DNA from: an uncultured Lachnospiraceae bacterium
Lineage (GTDB): Bacteria > Bacillota > Clostridia > Lachnospirales > Lachnospiraceae
Reading direction: 5' to 3'
NCBI GenBank assembly: GCA_934351765.1
Contig: CAKRJM010000137.1
Location: forward strand, 1-5,826
Length of the DNA stretch: 5,826 nt
The position numbers and the translations under genes are program-made. Positions 5,193 through 5,826 of the stretch are shown here, piece after piece. The stretch's first letter is position 1; each line of letters opens with the position of its first letter. A model generated the notes under the pieces. That model did not search any database. It was not told the origin of the DNA and saw only the letters and a list, made by a program, of their open reading frames with translations.

Positions 5193-5826
5193 TTATTTTA
5201 CGAAATCCTTTACCCTTGCTGCGATGCTTTCGCTGTCAAGGCCGTATTTCTTGATCAGTTCCTTTGCAGGACCGGATTCACCGTAAGTATCATTGATACC
5301 AATCTTCATTACCCTGGTGGGAAGCTTCTCGGAAAGAACATCACATACAGCGCTTCCAAGACCGCCGATCACAGAATGCTCCTCAACCGTTACAATCTTT
5401 CCGGTCTCCTTGGCAGCCGCCAGGATCAGTTCCTCATCAATGGGCTTAATGGTATGGATATTGATCACCTTTGCGTCGATACCCTCTTCCGCCAGCTTTG
5501 CAGCGGCTTCCAGAGATTCACTTACGCACAGACCGGTTGTCACAATGGTCACATCCTTGCCTTCGCGCTCAACAACACCCTTGCCGATCTCAAATTTGTA
5601 AGAAGCTTCATCATGGATTACCGGAACGGCAAGACGGCCAAACCGTAAGTATACAGGGCCCTCATATTCCACAGCAGCACGAACGGCTGCTCTTGCTTCC
5701 ACATCATCTGCGGGAGAGATCACAACCATGCCGGGAATCGTTCTCATCAGAGCGATATCCTCGTTGCACTGATGGGTTGCACCGTCCTCACCTACAGAAA
5801 TACCGGCATGAGTTGCACCGATCTTT
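5193..5826 (-). CDS. Transketolase, C-terminal subunit (split type), partial
   Basis: The reading frame is open to the window edge, so 210 residues of the C-terminal part are visible and roughly the first 100 are missing. The apparent ATG at 5747-5745 is an internal methionine: the 26 codons before it continue the family sequence (GEDGATHQCNEDIALMRTIPGM). The visible part holds the end of the pyrimidine domain, with the GEDGxTHQ motif whose Asp and His correspond to substrate-binding D469 and H473 of E. coli TktA, and the YLRFGR segment at the sugar-phosphate arginine. The transketolase C-terminal domain follows (KDVTIVTTGLCV to VKDFVK). The enzyme moves two-carbon units between sugar phosphates with thiamine diphosphate. 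In the split form it pairs with an N-terminal subunit, usually encoded just upstream, which would lie beyond 5826. 1-Deoxyxylulose-5-phosphate synthase is a related alternative, but the motif spacing and short C-terminus favour transketolase. Confidence 0.92.
   Translation of the reverse strand, partial: KIGATHAGISVGEDGATHQCNEDIALMRTIPGMVVISPADDVEARAAVRAAVEYEGPVYLRFGRLAVPVIHDEASYKFEIGKGVVEREGKDVTIVTTGLCVSESLEAAAKLAEEGIDAKVINIHTIKPIDEELILAAAKETGKIVTVEEHSVIGGLGSAVCDVLSEKLPTRVMKIGINDTYGESGPAKELIKKYGLDSESIAARVKDFVK

Noticed and set aside
5193..5747. Transketolase C-terminal part as a complete 184-residue protein starting at the ATG at 5747
   Set aside because: The frame stays open to the window edge and the 26 codons before the ATG encode the conserved GEDGxTHQ motif, so the methionine is internal.

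Overview
The window looks like chromosomal DNA of an anaerobic, moderately low-GC Firmicute, most plausibly a gut clostridium of the Lachnospiraceae type. This is inferred from the single-chain pyruvate:ferredoxin oxidoreductase, the transketolase split into two subunits, strong AGGAGG-type ribosome binding sites, a textbook sigma-A promoter and a TTG start. Nothing in the window fixes the species. All supportable genes lie on the minus strand, so transcription runs from high to low coordinates.

In transcription order: (a) 5826-5193, the C-terminal 210 residues of a split-type transketolase C-terminal subunit, cut by the window edge. (b) 5192-4972, a 221-bp intergenic region with a consensus promoter (TTGACA, 18 bp, TATAAT), a 23-bp inverted repeat just downstream of the predicted transcription start, and another inverted repeat upstream. 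(c) 4971-1426, a complete 1181-residue pyruvate:ferredoxin (flavodoxin) oxidoreductase, nifJ. (d) 1425-1008, a 418-bp region without a protein gene. It holds the nifJ terminator inside a GC-rich structured block flanked by imperfect inverted repeats (1220-1404), a 10-bp direct repeat, and a promoter and palindrome for the next gene. (e) 1007-198, a TetR-family regulator with a TTG start and an apparently abnormal C-terminal tail. (f) 304-212, a 30-codon Sec signal-peptide ORF with its own ribosome binding site, lying out of frame inside the end of the regulator gene. (g) 111-1, the start of a second secreted protein, cut by the window edge.

The two metabolic genes are ordinary central metabolism. 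Transketolase serves the non-oxidative pentose phosphate pathway, and nifJ turns pyruvate into acetyl-CoA, CO2 and reduced ferredoxin. They appear to be separate transcription units, because nifJ has its own promoter. The regulator and the secreted-protein start could form a second unit with autoregulation through the palindrome at 1032-1047. The target of the regulator is not visible.

I see no clear new biological system. The parts worth a second look are the possible small mobile or structured-RNA element at 1220-1404, the orphan signal peptide with the eroded-looking junction at 108-310, and the inverted repeat in the nifJ leader.
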